Shown: piece after piece, positions 1-9,120 of the stretch | Position numbering within the stretch: the first letter of the stretch is position 1 | Layout of the letters: every line of letters begins with the position of its first letter | Source: Bacteroidota bacterium | GTDB taxonomy: Bacteria; Bacteroidota; Bacteroidia; Bacteroidales; FEN-979 | DNA length: 64,000 bases | NCBI GenBank assembly: GCA_026391355.1 | Contig: JAPLDH010000074.1 | Span: forward strand, 1 to 64,000 | Reading direction: 5' to 3' | Notes under the pieces: model-generated | The model's database searches: none | What the model was told of the DNA's origin: nothing | Seen by the model: the letters and a program-made list of their open reading frames with translations, nothing else | Position numbers and translations under genes: made by a program

Positions 1-990
<990 letters not shown>

Positions 991-1449
991 AAATTTTAAG
1001 TTTAATTCCTCAGGTTTACTTCACATCAAAAAAATAAATTGACGGATATTTGCTACTAGGCTTTTACTTCAATCTTTCAAAGAACTTTATCCCTTTCCGC
1101 TTTCACGGTTTATGTTTTCAAATTGGGACTGCAAAATTACACCCTTATTTTTAATGTGCAAGTTTTTTTATCGAAATTTCAAAAAAAACTTTTCCACATA
1201 CTCCAAACACTCAATAAACACTGATCGATAGGTTTATAATTGCAGCATCAAACAAAGAACAAAAATTTGGGAGTGCAAATATACAAATCCCTTTTTACCT
1301 GGCAATACTTTATTTCACCTTTTTTTCATGAATTCTTCCTTTGTCACTTTGTCACTTTGTGCTTTTGTGACTATTCAGAAAAATTTGCATATTTACGATT
1401 TAAATGACTAAATTTGAGCCTCAGTAATTAAGTAAGAATCGTTTCACTT
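991..1449. other. rRNA leader and intergenic region without a gene
   Basis: This stretch separates the 16S gene (minus strand) from the barrel protein gene (plus strand). It is AT-rich and holds the 16S leader and the promoter listed separately. A short imperfect repeat of CTTTGTCA/CTTTTGTGA units lies near 1340-1372. No coding sequence is recognised. Confidence 0.7.
1276..1305 (-). promoter_or_regulatory. Bacteroidota-type promoter, probably of the rRNA operon
   Basis: On the minus strand the sequence reads TTGCC, then about 19 nt, then TATATTTG. This matches the Bacteroidota primary-sigma consensus (TTG/TTTG at -33, TAnnTTTG at -7). It lies about 280 nt upstream of the mature 16S end and points toward it. 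The role is inferred from position and consensus. Confidence 0.6.
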
Positions 1450-2088
1450 ATGAACAAAAGTGCTTTACTCCGCTGTGTTTTTGCCTTCCTTTTATTCCTT
1501 CCGGTTACTCCCAACCTGAACGCCCAGAATAAAAAGAGTAGTAATCCCGAATCCTTCTGGCACCGTATCTCGGTCGGCGGTAACGTTGGATTCCAATTCG
1601 GAACCAATACAGGAATTGATATCTCTCCCAAAGTTATGGTGCGGATCGTTGACCAGTTTTATGGTGGATTGGGATTTACTTACGAATACAGCCGGTACAA
1701 GAATTATTACTATGACACAATCAACCGCAAATACCTGAATTTTGATGTGAATGTTTATGGAGGCAGTATATTTCTCAGGTATTACCTGAGCAGCCTGTTC
1801 GACAACTGGCTCGGAAACATCTTTGCACATACTGAATATGAGTACCTGACCTATACCCGCCCCTACGTTTATGATCCGAAAGGTTCCATTTTCGATATAA
1901 ATAACAATACATTCTCAAGGGGTAAGGAAAAGATCGAGATCAGTAGTCTTTTCGTGGGAGGGGGTTATAAACTTCCGGTAACCGAAAGGATCTTTATAGA
2001 AATACTTGTTCTCTATAATCTGAACGAGTCGTATAATTCGCCCTATTCCAACCCGGTGGTACGGATCGGGGCAGGAGTAGGACTATGA
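1450..2088 (+). CDS. Putative outer-membrane beta-barrel protein
   Basis: A 212-residue protein with a signal peptide (residues 1-25, cut after a NAQ motif). The mature part is rich in alternating aromatic and polar strands (for example GGLGFTYEYSRY) and ends in RIGAGVGL, typical of small outer-membrane barrels of the OMP_b-brl class. No enzyme motif is seen, so a structural or porin-like role is only an inference. Its last codons (2063-2090) are repeated imperfectly at 2743-2770 beyond the DUF559 element, where they again read RIGAGVAL-stop. The element may therefore have inserted at the end of this gene. Confidence 0.75.
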   Translation: MNKSALLRCVFAFLLFLPVTPNLNAQNKKSSNPESFWHRISVGGNVGFQFGTNTGIDISPKVMVRIVDQFYGGLGFTYEYSRYKNYYYDTINRKYLNFDVNVYGGSIFLRYYLSSLFDNWLGNIFAHTEYEYLTYTRPYVYDPKGSIFDINNNTFSRGKEKIEISSLFVGGGYKLPVTERIFIEILVLYNLNESYNSPYSNPVVRIGAGVGL

Positions 2089-2090
2089 AC
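2063..2090 (+). repeat. Left copy of a 28-bp imperfect direct repeat flanking the DUF559 element
   Basis: GGATCGGGGCAGGAGTAGGA followed by CTATGAAC matches 24 of 28 bases with 2743-2770. It covers the 3' end and stop codon of the barrel gene. It may be a diverged target-site duplication. Confidence 0.7.
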
Positions 2091-2091
2091 C

Positions 2092-2126
2092 CCACCCCCT
2101 GCCCCTCCCCCAAGAGGGAGGGGGAG
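2092..2126 (+). repeat. Left inverted end of the DUF559 element, palindromic
   Basis: C-rich run followed by a hairpin: CTCCCCCAAGAGGGAGGGGG has self-complementary arms around a short loop. Its reverse complement recurs at 2690-2728. A related palindrome without a gene is found at 22737-22787. Confidence 0.75.
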
Positions 2127-2146
2127 ATTTGTATCCTGATTGAAAG

Positions 2147-2557
2147 TCACACTTTCAAAGTAGAGGCCCTTTCGATAACCTCCTTTTTCAGGATTTCCAG
2201 GATCTCTTTAATGTTAAACCTAACCTCATCATTCCTGAATCTGATTACTTTTAATCCTAATCCTTCAAGTTCATAGGTTCGGTTCTCATCATATTCAAGA
2301 TTAGCTGGATTACTGTGTATTAGACCATCAATTTCGATGACCAATCTGGCTTCATGACAATAGAAATCAACTATGAACCGACTGATAGGATGTTGACGTC
2401 GAAAAATTATACCCATAAATCTTTTTTTCCTGATTTTCTGCCAAAATATTTTTTCACTGGGGGTCATAGAATTTCTGAGAATTCTGGCTTTTTCAAGAAC
2501 CTCTTTACCTGCTCCAAAGTAAAATTCACGTGTAATAGTATCATTAAGGTTGCCCAT
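2147..2557 (-). CDS. DUF559 (Vsr/REase-like) endonuclease-domain protein
   Basis: A 136-residue protein with the DUF559 pattern: an N-terminal 'ARILRNSMTPSEKIFWQKIR' block, then FRRQHPI, then the nuclease-like core FIVDFYCHEARLVIEIDG, and the late motif RTYELEGLGLKVIRFRN. Asp in IVDFYC, Glu in VIEIDG and the later Arg/Glu positions resemble the PD-(D/E)XK fold of very-short-patch-repair enzymes, to which DUF559 is related. The length is full for the family (about 115-140). It stands alone between two inverted palindromic repeats and opposite in strand to its upstream neighbour. DNA nicking or cutting at those palindromes would fit, but that is inference. Confidence 0.85.
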   Translation of the reverse strand: MGNLNDTITREFYFGAGKEVLEKARILRNSMTPSEKIFWQKIRKKRFMGIIFRRQHPISRFIVDFYCHEARLVIEIDGLIHSNPANLEYDENRTYELEGLGLKVIRFRNDEVRFNIKEILEILKKEVIERASTLKV

Positions 2558-2689
2558 AATAAGGTTTCATTATATCGATCTTATATTCCGTCAGAACAAA
2601 AGTTGATATTAATCCACCAAAATGAAAAAAGGTCACATGTTTCTGCGCATTTTTTCTTCAACTATTATGGAGGGTGTCGAAATATGTTC

Positions 2690-2728
2690 TCCCCTCCCTC
2701 TTGGGGGAGGGGTCGGGGTGAGGGGTGA
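2690..2728 (-). repeat. Right inverted end of the DUF559 element, palindromic
   Basis: Contains CCCTCCCTCTTGGGGGAGGG then GTCGGGGTGAGGGG. Read on the minus strand it matches the left end closely, including the AAGAGG loop region. Confidence 0.75.
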
Positions 2729-2742
2729 GGAGTGAGGAGTAA

Positions 2743-2770
2743 GGATAGGGGCCGGAGTAGCACTATAAAC
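2743..2770 (+). repeat. Right copy of the 28-bp imperfect direct repeat
   Basis: GGATAGGGGCCGGAGTAGCA followed by CTATAAAC; 24 of 28 bases match 2063-2090. In the frame of the upstream gene both copies read RIGAGV(G/A)L then stop, so one copy is probably the original end of that gene. Confidence 0.7.
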
Positions 2771-2801
2771 AGTTAACAGTTAACTGTTATGAATAAAAGT
2801 A

Positions 2802-4268
2802 CTATTCTGAGCCTCCGGTTCCAACCGTCAGCACGTAATCCAGCTCTTCATAGATGTATTTCAGGGTGGATGAGAACTGATACCATCCTGAAGGTTTGGA
2901 GAAGGGAATCGAGTCAAACTCTCCTGCTCTTCTTAAAAATTCCTCAGTATAGCGGACAACCGACAACATACCGTCGAAATTAATTTTATCGGGCGTATCG
3001 TATTTGGTGTGATAATCATAATGAAATCCAGTAGTAAGATAAACTTCTGGAATCTGCTTCTGATAAAAGGGATAATGATCAGAAAAGTTTGCAGCTCCCC
3101 TGAACTTGTTGACCCTAAACCCGAATGAAGGCATTGCCCGGTAAATCTTTTTCCATATGGGTGAGGTGCCTGTAGCAAAAGCATAGATCATTCTTCCTTC
3201 GCACCCTAATCTTCCCACCATATCAAAGTTGAACATGAATCTGACTGTCGACAGATCGACAGTGGGATGGTTGCAAAACCAAGTTGATCCCTTCAGCCAT
3301 TCTTCTTCACCTGAGAAGGCAATGAACAGGTAATTGTTCTTTTTATCACCTGACTGACTTAACCAGCGGGCCAGTTCCATAATGGTAACCGTTCCGCTCG
3401 CATTATCGTCAGCACCATAACGGATCTCTGATCTTGAATTTATCCCCATATGATCATAATGTGCACCAAAGATCACAGTACCCGCTGCATGGTTGTCGAT
3501 AAACCCGATCACATTATGGTAAAAAGATAGTTTACGGGTAACTTTTATCCGCATTTCGACGATGGTTTCTTTATGCTTATCAAGATATAACAGGAAAGGT
3601 GAATTCGCAAATATGACGGGAATTGTCACCGTGTCGGCCGAGTCGAAGTCAAATAGGTCATTAAAGAAAGGTGAATCATTATTCCATAAAATAATGCCCG
3701 CAGCTCCCCTGGCTAAAGCATTCCTGATCCTTGCAGATGGAGTCAGCATTCCTCCAGTAAGTAAACGGCCTTTAAACCATGATGGAAGGCCCAAATTAAT
3801 CACGGCGATCTTTCCTGAAAGATCAGCTAAATCAGAATAATCATCCCAATTCATCTCCGGATAACTGATCCCAAAACCGGTATTTACCACTTTGCCTTTT
3901 GCATATCCATTTCCTGAGAATTTGGTTGCCCCGAAATCCTTGTAAAAAACAAACACATGATTGCCTGCAACCAGCTTATTTTCTATATTCCATGGACTGA
4001 TTGCCGGTTCGGGAAAAGATTGAAGGTAGGACGTATCTCCGTCACCTTTTGGTTTTAACCCTGCTTTCCTGAAGCTCTCCACTATATACGCAGCAGCCTT
4101 TTTTTCCCCAAAAGTTCCCGACCGCCGACCCTGCAGGGAATCTGAGGCAAGGACAAACATATCATGATATACCCTGGACCTGATGACAGTATCTGTCCTG
4201 TAATCCAGGTGACCTTGCGCATTGACGGCATTGATCAGCAGGAAGAAAAGTAATGTCAGATATTTCAT
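2802..4268 (-). CDS. Secreted M28-family zinc aminopeptidase with PA-like insert
   Basis: A 488-residue protein with a signal peptide ending NAVNAQ. The M28 zinc-ligand motifs are complete and in order: GAHYDHMG (His), GADDNASGT (Asp), AFSGEEEWLKGS (catalytic Glu-Glu), FNFDMVGR (Asp) and SDHYPFY (His). Residues about 130-240 resemble a PA domain (ALARGAAGIILWNN). It should release N-terminal amino acids from peptides outside the cytoplasm. Its start overlaps the stop of the upstream pepD by 4 bases (ATGA), so the two are very likely one translationally coupled operon for peptide use. Confidence 0.9.
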   Translation of the reverse strand: MKYLTLLFFLLINAVNAQGHLDYRTDTVIRSRVYHDMFVLASDSLQGRRSGTFGEKKAAAYIVESFRKAGLKPKGDGDTSYLQSFPEPAISPWNIENKLVAGNHVFVFYKDFGATKFSGNGYAKGKVVNTGFGISYPEMNWDDYSDLADLSGKIAVINLGLPSWFKGRLLTGGMLTPSARIRNALARGAAGIILWNNDSPFFNDLFDFDSADTVTIPVIFANSPFLLYLDKHKETIVEMRIKVTRKLSFYHNVIGFIDNHAAGTVIFGAHYDHMGINSRSEIRYGADDNASGTVTIMELARWLSQSGDKKNNYLFIAFSGEEEWLKGSTWFCNHPTVDLSTVRFMFNFDMVGRLGCEGRMIYAFATGTSPIWKKIYRAMPSFGFRVNKFRGAANFSDHYPFYQKQIPEVYLTTGFHYDYHTKYDTPDKINFDGMLSVVRYTEEFLRRAGEFDSIPFSKPSGWYQFSSTLKYIYEELDYVLTVGTGGSE

Positions 4269-5725
4269 GAAGAGGGAATATTTTTCAGGATATCGATCAG
4301 CAGGAACCAGAACTTATCTACACTCTCAATTTCCAGCCTTTCATCAGGCGAATGTGCACCTTTAATAGTGGGACCAAAGGAGACCATATCCATACCGGGA
4401 TATATGGCGCCGATCAGGCCGCATTCAAGTCCTGCATGAATGGCAAGTACCTGCGGTTCCTGGTTAAAAAGCTTTTTATAGGAATTCACGGTCAGGCGAA
4501 GAATTTCCGAATTGGTATCTGGTTTCCATCCGGGATAACCTGTGGATTGTTCAACTTCAGCTCCGGCAAGACGGAAAACACTGGCAACACAGTCTGCGAT
4601 ATCCTTTTTGGCCGATTCAACCGAACTTCGCTGGCTGGTCGTAACAACTATTTTTCCTTTCGCCATTTTTACCGATGCAAGGTTGGTTGATGTCTGAACG
4701 AAATCATGGATTTCACGCGACATCTCGATCACTCCATGAGGACAGGCATAAAGGGCATTCAGCAGGTTATTCTGGAGGGTCTGTTCCAGCATTTTTTTAG
4801 GCCTTGGGCAGGATTCCAGGGAAAATGCCAGGCCGGTTTCCGTAGTCCTTAATTCATCCTTTATCATATTGGAGTACAATTGTGCATAGTCGATAAAGGC
4901 TCGTTCCACTTTTTTGGGAACAAGGATATTGGCAAATCCTTCACGGGCTATGGCATTTCTTAGATTCCCGGCATCAATGGTAGAGATCCGGATGCCAAAC
5001 ATCTTAGTGGCATTCCACAGGAACCGGTTCAGCAGCTTTACGGCATTTCCAAGGCCTTTCCCGATATCATCCCCCGAATGACCACCTTTAAGTCCGGTAA
5101 TTCCAATCCTGAAGGGAGCAAGATCCGGGCTGGCGTTTTCAAGCATCAGTTTGAAAGTAGCGGTAGAATCGCATCCTCCTGCACAACCAATGAAGATCTG
5201 ACCCTCGTCTTCGGAGTCGAGGTTGAGCAATATTTTACTGGTAAGCAAATCAGGGGATAGGCCGAAAGCGCCTGTAAGTCCTGTTTCCTCATCAACTGTA
5301 AACAGCGCTTCCAGTGGACCATGAACCAGTTCTTTGGATTCGAATATGGCAAGGGTGGCAGCAATGCCTATTCCATCGTCAGCGCCCAGGGTTGTTCCTT
5401 TTGCTTTTATCCAACCCTCAGTTATATAAGCCTGAATGGGATCTTTTTCAAAATTATGGGGAACATCTTTGTTCTTTTCACCGACCATGTCGATATGACT
5501 TTGCAGGATTACAGGACGGAGATGCTCCTTACCTTTGGATGCAGGCTTGCGGATCAACACATTTCCTGCAATATCTGTAATGGTCTCAAATTCATGTTCT
5601 TTTCCGAAATTCCTCAGGTATTCCGCTATCTTTTCCTCTTTTTTCGAAGGACGGGGTACCTGGCATACTTCCAGGAAATAGCGCCAGAGTGGTTCAGGTT
5701 TCAGGTGTTCGATTTTTTCTGTCAT
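4265..5725 (-). CDS. pepD: Aminoacyl-histidine dipeptidase (M20C family)
   Basis: A 486-residue cytoplasmic peptidase, full length for PepD (about 480-490). Visible motifs are LQSHIDMVGEK (metal His and Asp), GADDGIGIA (bridging Asp), DEETGLTGA (catalytic Glu-Glu), LNLDSEDEG and the late AIHAGLECG metal site. It hydrolyses Xaa-His dipeptides such as carnosine, and other dipeptides. There is no signal peptide, which fits a cytosolic step after import. It is the first gene of an operon with the secreted M28 peptidase downstream. Confidence 0.93.
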   Translation of the reverse strand: MTEKIEHLKPEPLWRYFLEVCQVPRPSKKEEKIAEYLRNFGKEHEFETITDIAGNVLIRKPASKGKEHLRPVILQSHIDMVGEKNKDVPHNFEKDPIQAYITEGWIKAKGTTLGADDGIGIAATLAIFESKELVHGPLEALFTVDEETGLTGAFGLSPDLLTSKILLNLDSEDEGQIFIGCAGGCDSTATFKLMLENASPDLAPFRIGITGLKGGHSGDDIGKGLGNAVKLLNRFLWNATKMFGIRISTIDAGNLRNAIAREGFANILVPKKVERAFIDYAQLYSNMIKDELRTTETGLAFSLESCPRPKKMLEQTLQNNLLNALYACPHGVIEMSREIHDFVQTSTNLASVKMAKGKIVVTTSQRSSVESAKKDIADCVASVFRLAGAEVEQSTGYPGWKPDTNSEILRLTVNSYKKLFNQEPQVLAIHAGLECGLIGAIYPGMDMVSFGPTIKGAHSPDERLEIESVDKFWFLLIDILKNIPSS

Positions 5726-5783
5726 TCAAAGAATTATTAAAGGTTCGATACAAAAGTCGATACAAAAGTATTATTTTTAATCT

Positions 5784-5892
5784 ACCCACCCCCTTCCCCC
5801 TCCCTAATTTAGGGAGGGGATTAAGGGGTGAGTATTTGGGTTAATTCCCTGCTGCTCTACGGCGGAATTTGGGTCAAGGGCTTGACCTGGGA
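5784..5892 (-). repeat. Dispersed ~100-bp repeat, copy 1 (inverse of 21741-21841)
   Basis: Contains the palindrome CCCTCCCTAATTTAGGGAGG followed by GGATTAAGGGGTGAGTATTT and then a tail TTGGGTTAATTCC...GGCGGAA. The reverse complement of 21741-21841 matches it over about 85 bases with scattered changes. It occupies the pepD-ZIP intergenic region. No coding capacity is seen. Confidence 0.8.
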
Positions 5893-5979
5893 TTTTTATC
5901 ATATTATTGGATTAATAATTCTTAAACCAGGAGAAGTTCCTTATTCGGTTTTATTAAATTTGCAGGTCAATCAAACGAT

Positions 5980-6702
5980 ATGTATTTCATCATTTATCTT
6001 GTCCTTATCCTCACCGTCCTTGGAAGTGGTTCACTTGTATTTCTGATCGATTCCGGGAATCCGAAGATACAACGTTTACTGCTGGCCTTCAGTGGAGCAT
6101 TCCTGATCGGGATAAGTTTTCTGAAGCTGATCCCTGAAATTTACTCGACACCGGCAAAGCACCTTGGATTGTTCATCCTTCTTGGATACCTCATTCAACT
6201 TATGCTTGAGTTGATCACTGAAGGAGCCGAACATGGCCACAGTCATGTACATGCTGAAGGGGAAAGGGTTTCCCCTTTTCTTCTCCTTTTCGGGATATGT
6301 ATCCATTCCTTCCTTGAAGGGATGCCGATCGCACCAGGGTTCAATATAAAGTTACAACATACCCTCGTACTGGGAATAGTTATCCATAATTTACCAATTT
6401 CGATCACCATGATGAGCCTGTTCCTGCATTATGGTTTGTCGAGAAGGCGAGCTTTTACCTACCTTGTGATTTTTGCCCTGATGACACCTTTGGGGTCCTT
6501 GTTCTGCAGGTTATTGCATGTTTCAATCGGTGGATCAATCGAGGTTTATTTCAGTTATATCCTGGCAATTGTAGTAGGGATTTTCCTGCATGTCTCTACC
6601 TCGATACTTTTCGAGGCGGAAGAAAATCATCAGTATAACCTGAGGAAGTTTGTGACGGTCTGTTTCGGGATTATAGCGGCCTTCGGTTTAAGCTTGCTAT
6701 GA
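5980..6702 (+). CDS. ZIP-family divalent metal transporter
   Basis: A 240-residue membrane protein with about eight hydrophobic segments. A His-rich cytoplasmic loop (EHGHSHVH, about residues 86-93) follows the third segment. The metal-binding helices show HSFLEGMPIAPGF (HSxxEG type) and GIVIHNLPISITM (HN type), both hallmarks of ZIP proteins. It probably imports zinc or a similar divalent ion across the inner membrane. The substrate cannot be told from sequence. It stands alone, with a tRNA gene downstream. Confidence 0.88.
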   Translation: MYFIIYLVLILTVLGSGSLVFLIDSGNPKIQRLLLAFSGAFLIGISFLKLIPEIYSTPAKHLGLFILLGYLIQLMLELITEGAEHGHSHVHAEGERVSPFLLLFGICIHSFLEGMPIAPGFNIKLQHTLVLGIVIHNLPISITMMSLFLHYGLSRRRAFTYLVIFALMTPLGSLFCRLLHVSIGGSIEVYFSYILAIVVGIFLHVSTSILFEAEENHQYNLRKFVTVCFGIIAAFGLSLL

Positions 6703-6760
6703 TTTATTCTTGACAAATAAGAAAAAAGATCTATTTTTGCAATCCCTTTTCACACCCACA

Positions 6761-6780
6761 CCTGCCTGCCGGCAGGCAGG
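6761..6780. repeat. Perfect 20-bp palindrome CCTGCCTGCCGGCAGGCAGG
   Basis: This is an exact inverted repeat with no loop, set between two CACACCCACA runs just upstream of tRNA-Leu. It could form a cruciform or terminate the ZIP transcript, but no T-run follows. Confidence 0.85.
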
Positions 6781-6806
6781 CTCACACCCACACTCACACA
6801 CTCTTC

Positions 6807-6889
6807 GCCCAGGTGGTGAAATTGGTAGACACGCTACTTTGAGGGGGTAGTGGCCCTTGGCTGTGCAGGTTCAAGTCCTGTCCTGGGCA
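6807..6889 (+). tRNA. tRNA-Leu (anticodon GAG)
   Basis: An 83-nt gene folding as a class II tRNA. The acceptor arm GCCCAGG pairs with CCTGGGC, the anticodon stem CTACT/GGTAG encloses TTGAGGG (anticodon GAG), there is a long variable arm, and the T arm is GCAGG-TTCAAGT-CCTGT. CCA is not encoded. A 68-bp stretch (6811-6878) is repeated exactly at 10817-10884. Confidence 0.95.
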
Positions 6890-7055
6890 CAAGGCAAATA
6901 GCGAAAAAGCGAGATAGCGAAATAGCAAAATTTCACTTTCTTGCTTTTTTGGTTTTTAGCCATATCGCTTTTTAGCACTTTAGCAATTTCCGATTTGGAA
7001 TTAATCACAAACCATTAATTCCTGAAAGTTTTCTGTAGCTAATTGCGTCCGATTT
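6890..7055. other. Gap with low-complexity dispersed repeat
   Basis: Begins with reiterated (A)GCGAAA(T)A units and then a phrase built of CTTTTTAGCC/TTTTTAGCA units (6950-6988). That phrase recurs at 12120-12161 (TTGCTTTTTTACTTTTTAGC). No gene is seen. Confidence 0.6.
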
Positions 7056-7269
7056 TTAGAATTCTGCACAAGGCCATTGTCCCTTTGGTCTTTTATACTT
7101 TTTACCTTTATAACTATTTGCTTTTCCAAAAATATCAGGATTTTCAAAAGCAATAACTAGGGTTATCTCGTGTGCTCCCCCCATTTTCATTAAAAATATA
7201 TTTATATCCAACCAGCAAAACCAATGAATGCGATGCTTTGGTTTCTATGATCCATTTATTTTCATTCAC
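7056..7269 (-). pseudogene. Possible small frameshifted ORF of unknown function
   Basis: On the minus strand a GTG-initiated frame reads VNENKWIIETKASHSLVLL and goes on to GYKYIFNENGG, then hits a stop. The neighbouring frame continues without break as HEITLVIAFENPDIFGKANS and ends GQWPCAEF-stop. Together they read like one protein of about 71 residues broken by a frameshift near 7145-7165. It follows the 169-residue hypothetical gene on the same strand. No family is recognised, and chance cannot be excluded. Confidence 0.3.
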
Positions 7270-7297
7270 GAATTGAACGCCCTAATTTGACTACCGT

Positions 7298-7807
7298 TTA
7301 TTGATCAGCACTAAAATCGTTAGTAATTATCCATTCCTTACCTAATTTAAATTTTTTGGTAACTGATACCAATTTCTTAGCATTAAAATCCAACCTTGAA
7401 GTTCTCAAAACAATCTTTTTTATTGCAAGAACCCGTACTGTGTCAATTACATCTAGCCAGGCGGATTTATATTCATAATGTGGTGATTCATAATTTGTTG
7501 TTGTATAATGAATTCCAAGCTGTTCATGTCCCTGTTGTACAAATTTACCGTTTACCCATACACTTACCTGGTTCGTCAAACGATGCTGAAGAATAAGTCG
7601 CGCGGGATCAGTAAGAAACCCCATTAATTGGTCCCCTTTGTTAGAGTACGAAGAAGTTGAAAAGTCTACTTCATCACCTTTATAAAAATAATATTTTTCC
7701 CCAGATTTTGTATTCTTGATACATAATACTTTTTGTCCATAAATATTCAGTTGTCCATAAAAAATTAAGATAACTGAAAAAAACAATAAACTTATTAACT
7801 TTTTCAT
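7298..7807 (-). CDS. Hypothetical exported protein
   Basis: A 169-residue protein with a clear signal peptide (MKKLISLLFFSVILIFYGQL). The mature part contains KSGEKYYFYKGDEVDF and is predicted mainly beta, but no known domain is recognised. It was probably exported to the periplasm or outer membrane. It lies between tRNA-Leu and an IS remnant, within the segment bounded by the tRNA duplication, so it may be accessory. A possible broken ORF follows it on the same strand. Confidence 0.6.
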   Translation of the reverse strand: MKKLISLLFFSVILIFYGQLNIYGQKVLCIKNTKSGEKYYFYKGDEVDFSTSSYSNKGDQLMGFLTDPARLILQHRLTNQVSVWVNGKFVQQGHEQLGIHYTTTNYESPHYEYKSAWLDVIDTVRVLAIKKIVLRTSRLDFNAKKLVSVTKKFKLGKEWIITNDFSADQ

Positions 7808-7826
7808 AAATTTTATTTTTTACAAG

Positions 7827-8569
7827 ACTCCGGTAAATTTTTATAAATGAATTTAACAACCATATGTTCGTAAAAACCTGAAGGATGGGCTTGGGATAAA
7901 AGAGAAAAGCATCTGATTTGTAGTTGACAGATTGCGTAATGATGCCAACCTCAGATACCAATTTACCGGCAAACAGAATACCGGCAGAGGTCGTAAAAAA
8001 AAGTACGCTGATAAGGTCAATGTTGAATATATTGACCGCCGGAGAATCCGACTTTGTTTTGAAGAAGCTGAGGATGTAGATATCTTTTCAGGCATCGTAT
8101 ATATTGTTAGCCTTCAACGGCTGATCCGGATTGTGTACATACAGAAATATGACCAACATGGATATGGAACAACCCATACCATCCTATTCTCCACCGATTT
8201 GAATCTGAGTTCCGAGAAGATCCTGCAATACTATCGTCTGCAATATCAGATTGAATTCCTTTTCCACGCTGCAAAAAACTTTGCAGGGCTTGAAGATTGC
8301 CAGGCACGGAGCGAAAGCAAACTTCATTTTCATGTGAATACATCCCTGTCCACTGTGTCGCTGGCAAAGGCTTTACACTACCTGAATGTTCCGAAAGAAG
8401 AAAGGGATTCATTTTCGATGACCGACGTTAAGGTTATGTATTTCAATCAGTTTATAACAGATTTTATTTTTTCAAAGTTAGCTCTCGACATGAGTTGCGA
8501 AAAATACAAAGACCTCTATAAGGAGTGTCTGAATATCGGGAGGTTAGCTGCATGATTTTTTACCGGAGT
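7827..8569 (+). mobile_element. IS4-like insertion sequence remnant with both terminal inverted repeats
   Basis: Left end ACTCCGGTAAATTTTTAT (7827 on) and right end, read inverted, ACTCCGGTAAAAAATCAT (ending 8569) share their first 11 bases and form terminal inverted repeats. Between them only the C-terminal part of a transposase is left. At about 743 bp it is much shorter than a normal IS4-type element, so an internal deletion is likely. No target duplication is visible. Confidence 0.7.
7917..8555 (+). pseudogene. Transposase, IS4/DDE type, N-terminally truncated
   Basis: About 212 codons remain, open from a TGA at 7914 to the stop at 8555. The text VVDRLRNDANLRYQFTGKQ starts mid-domain, then shows a basic linker GRGRKKKYADKVN. 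The late YRLQYQIEFLFHAAKNFAGL carries the Y-(2)-R-(3)-E-(6)-K-like signature of IS4-family DDE transposases, with the third catalytic Glu in QIEFLF. The first catalytic Asp region is missing, so the protein cannot be active alone. The start given in the ORF track (TTG, 7932) is an artefact of truncation. Confidence 0.8.
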
Positions 8570-8870
8570 ATTGCTCATTCAAGATATTCTTTAGACATTT
8601 TAATTTAAGAAGTAACGCTCTCTTGCAGAAAATGAGGGTTTTGAATATTCGTATCCTTGTCGAATCTTTTAGTGTTTATTGTAAAAAGAAGTTTATTTCC
8701 AAATTTATGACTTTCCTTTATTTTACAATTCTTTGCCGTTTTACATTGCTTAATATTGGGTAATGTTAAGCAATATTAGATATTTTTTATTTGATTAAAA
8801 TAAATTTTTACGAAAATCATTATTAAAACATAAAAATTTTTATGTTACTTGTATTTATCTGTTTACGACC

Positions 8871-8910
8871 AAAAAAAACGTTCCGACCCCGAGGTATCGG
8901 AACCGGAACG
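8871..8910 (-). terminator. Rho-independent terminator
   Basis: On the minus strand CGTTCCGGTTCC...GGTCGGAACG forms a GC-rich stem and is followed directly by eight T. It lies 21 bp after the stop of the 8932-9045 relic, so it was the terminator of that gene. Confidence 0.8.
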
Positions 8911-8931
8911 CGGGAGCAAACTTTGTAAAGA

Positions 8932-9045
8932 TCAGAAATCGATTTTCTTTTCTACATCAGCGATGCTTGCATCAAATGAATCTTTAAGGAAATCAATGAC
9001 CTTTTTTATTCCGGGGGTGAAACTGGTGGTTGAAATACGTGACGC
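8932..9045 (-). pseudogene. C-terminal relic of an unrecognised gene
   Basis: An open frame of 37 codons with no start codon, bounded upstream by TAA. It ends GIKKVIDFLKDSFDASIADV then EKKIDF-stop, and a strong terminator follows immediately. A charged helix ending before a proper terminator suggests the preserved 3' end of a real gene whose 5' part was lost. The product family is not recognised. Confidence 0.45.
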
Positions 9046-9120
9046 ATAACGTTATGTGTTATAGAGATTCAGAAGCTATTCTGGCAGGGATATTGGGAGG
9101 TAAGTAAATCTGGGCTTTAA

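Larger units (their letters stand above)
2091..2742. mobile_element. DUF559 nuclease element bounded by inverted palindromic repeats
   Basis: About 650 bp holding one gene (DUF559 nuclease, minus strand). Its left end is a C-rich stretch running into a hairpin (CTCCCCCAAGAGGGAGGGGG). The right end carries the reverse complement of the same arrangement (hairpin CCCTCCCTCTTGGGGGAGGG, then a G-rich stretch). A 28-bp imperfect direct repeat lies outside both ends. Inverted ends, one nuclease gene and flanking duplication suggest a small mobile unit. No family is named because none is firmly recognised. Confidence 0.5.
8570..9120. other. Gap between IS remnant and abiE, with a gene 3'-end relic
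   Basis: 8570-8860 is AT-rich with no gene seen. 8871-8910 is a minus-strand terminator. 8932-9045 is the C-terminal relic of a minus-strand gene. The plus-strand ORF 8849-9049 is the antisense shadow of these and is not supported. Confidence 0.55.

Noticed and set aside
8849-9049. 66-residue plus-strand ORF
   Set aside because: It overlaps a minus-strand terminator and gene relic and has no start context.
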